From an uncultured Selenomonadales bacterium (GTDB lineage: Bacteria; Bacillota; Negativicutes; Selenomonadales; Selenomonadaceae): a stretch of DNA of 6,029 nucleotides. Position 1 is the stretch's first letter, and each line of letters begins with the position of its first letter. Under the pieces are notes generated by a model. That model saw nothing but the letters and a program-made list of their open reading frames with translations. It did no database searches and was not told the origin of the DNA. This document shows positions 4,612-6,029 of this stretch, one piece after another. Location: positions 1 to 6,029 of the forward strand of contig CAMNPA010000089.1 of the NCBI GenBank assembly GCA_946547205.1, in the 5' to 3' direction. Position numbers and translations under genes: made by a program.

Positions 4612-6029
4612 AACGGAAGTCTCGCTCAACAATAGAAGTCTCGTCTGGTATTTTATCGCCGTGGCAGTCGTCGGCGGAATTTTTTCTTACTTCGCGCTCG
4701 GTCGCATGGAAGATCCAAAATTCGTCGTGCGTCAAATGATTGTCGCCGCTTATTGGCCCGGCTCGACCGCTTACGAAATGCAGGAGCAAGTTACCGATAA
4801 GCTCGAAAAAAAATTGCAAGACATTCCCGGACTCGACAACTTGAAAAGTGAAACTCGGCCCGGCTCAACAGTGATTTACGTCGAACTGAACGAAAAACTT
4901 TCTACGGAGCAAATTCGTCCGACGTGGCGCGACGTGCGAAACTACTGCAAAGACATCACGGACTTTCCCGAAGGCGTCATCGGACCATTTTTCAACGACA
5001 CCTACGACGACGTTTTTGGATCGGTTTATGCTTTGACGGGCGACGATTTTTCTTACGAAGAGCTGCGCCGATATGCCGAAGAGATTCGCCGATTGCTTTT
5101 GACTGTCGACGACGTGAAGAAAATTAATTTGCTCGGCGTGCAGAGTGAAATTGTTTACGTCGAAATTGAGCTGATGAAACTTTCCGAACTCGGCATAAGC
5201 CCGCAAGTCATTTCAAACACGCTCGCCGCGCAAAATTCGATGACGCCCGCAGGAATGGTTGAAACTTCAAGCGACAACGTTTATCTGCGCGTGACGGGCA
5301 CTTTCGACGACGTGAACGAAATAAAAAATCTGCCAATCAACGCCGGCGGGAAAATTTTTCGGCTCGCGGACATTGCAAAGATTGAACGACGATTCATTGA
5401 GCCGCCCGAACCAAAAATGTTTTTCAACGGACAGCCCGCGATTGGAATTGCAGTTGCGATGGAAGACGGCGGAAACATTTTAAAGCTCGGCGAAAATCTG
5501 CGCGGCATCACGGAGAAAATTCAGCAGGAATTGCCGCTCGGACTTGAACTCAATCAAGTGTCGAATCAACCGCAAGTCGTCGAAAAATCAATCGGCGATT
5601 TTGTCGAGACGTTGCTTTTGGCGATTGTGATTGTCCTCGGCGTAAGCTTTGCAAGTCTCGGCGTGCGGACGGGCTTGGTCGTCGCGGGATGTATTCCGTT
5701 GGTGCTGGCGGGAACGTTTTGTTTCATGTACGCGCTCGGAATTGACCTGCACAAAGTTTCGCTCGGCTCGCTGATAATCGCGCTGGGTTTGCTCGTCGAC
5801 GACGCGATAATCGCCGTGGAAATGATGAGCGTGCAACTGGAGCGAGGGCTGAGCAGATTCGACGCGGCATGCCACGCCTTCAACGTGACGGCAAAACCAA
5901 TGCTGACCGGCACGCTGATAACTTGCGCGGGCTTCATTCCGGTCGCGTTCGCCAAGGGAATCGCCAGTGAATTTTGCCGCGATATGTTTTGGGTCGTGAG
6001 TATCGCGCTGATTTTGAGCTGGATTGTTT
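4595..6029 (+). CDS. RND-family multidrug efflux pump, inner-membrane subunit, 3'-partial
   Basis: The frame stays open to the right edge: 478 complete codons of an expected 1,000 or more. Such pumps exchange protons for drugs, bile acids or lipophilic compounds across the inner membrane and export through a periplasmic adaptor. The start MGIRNLTEVSLNNRSL precedes TM1 (about 15-34), followed by the typical EDPKFVVRQM and PGSTAYEMQEQVTDKLEKKLQ stretches. The periplasmic porter domains fill about 40-335. TM2 (about 337-357), TM3 (about 364-386), TM4 (about 391-410), TM5 (about 430-453) and the start of TM6 follow. TM4 carries the proton-relay pair Asp402-Asp403 in GLLVDDAIIAVE, equivalent to Asp407/Asp408 of AcrB, so the pump looks functional as far as seen. 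TTG 4595 gives the N-terminus usual for the family; the ATG at 4587 is out of frame, and ATG 4708 would remove TM1. It lies 17 bases after the adaptor gene and forms an operon with it. Confidence 0.93.
   Translation, partial: MGIRNLTEVSLNNRSLVWYFIAVAVVGGIFSYFALGRMEDPKFVVRQMIVAAYWPGSTAYEMQEQVTDKLEKKLQDIPGLDNLKSETRPGSTVIYVELNEKLSTEQIRPTWRDVRNYCKDITDFPEGVIGPFFNDTYDDVFGSVYALTGDDFSYEELRRYAEEIRRLLLTVDDVKKINLLGVQSEIVYVEIELMKLSELGISPQVISNTLAAQNSMTPAGMVETSSDNVYLRVTGTFDDVNEIKNLPINAGGKIFRLADIAKIERRFIEPPEPKMFFNGQPAIGIAVAMEDGGNILKLGENLRGITEKIQQELPLGLELNQVSNQPQVVEKSIGDFVETLLLAIVIVLGVSFASLGVRTGLVVAGCIPLVLAGTFCFMYALGIDLHKVSLGSLIIALGLLVDDAIIAVEMMSVQLERGLSRFDAACHAFNVTAKPMLTGTLITCAGFIPVAFAKGIASEFCRDMFWVVSIALILSWIV

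Overview
The window reads as one strand of a diderm, anaerobe-like bacterial chromosome. All supported genes lie on the + strand and are packed tightly, with gaps of 0 to about 55 bases. The mixed base composition is notable: GC-rich codons (GCG, GGC, GAC) alternate with A/T tracts such as AAAAAAATTTT that encode Lys-Ile or Lys-Phe. This style, a CDP-glycerol-transferase-like enzyme beside an RND efflux pump, and a lipoprotein adaptor together suggest a Negativicutes (Selenomonadales-like) organism. That assignment is inference from gene style, not a database match.

Bases 1-1610 hold two adjacent damaged genes. The first (1-1278, 5' end outside the window) is a CDP-glycerol glycerophosphotransferase-like enzyme split by a +1 frameshift at an A8 tract (634-641) and by an in-frame TGA (889-891). 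The second (1275-1610) overlaps it by ATGA. It encodes a small secreted SH3-like protein, also interrupted by an in-frame TGA (1530-1532). Both genes would be intact if one A were removed and each TGA were a sense codon. In the first gene, and plausibly in the second, that sense codon would be TGG (Trp).

Bases 1641-3490 hold two intact housekeeping genes: cca, the tRNA CCA-adding enzyme with an HD domain, and a gamma-class carbonic anhydrase-like hexapeptide-repeat protein.

Bases 3491-6029 hold a tripartite efflux module: a periplasmic adaptor lipoprotein (HlyD/MFP family) followed by the N-terminal 478 residues of an RND inner-membrane pump, cut by the window edge. No outer-membrane channel gene is visible. 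Each of these two genes is preceded by a short tandem array of 7-base units sharing the core GGA-R-TT-W. Each appears to start at a TTG codon inside its array, with a Shine-Dalgarno-like GGAG/AGGA supplied by an upstream unit. This shared arrangement is the most unusual structural feature here.

No rRNA, tRNA, CRISPR, insertion sequence or convincing factor-independent terminator was seen. I found no evidence for a wholly new multi-gene system.
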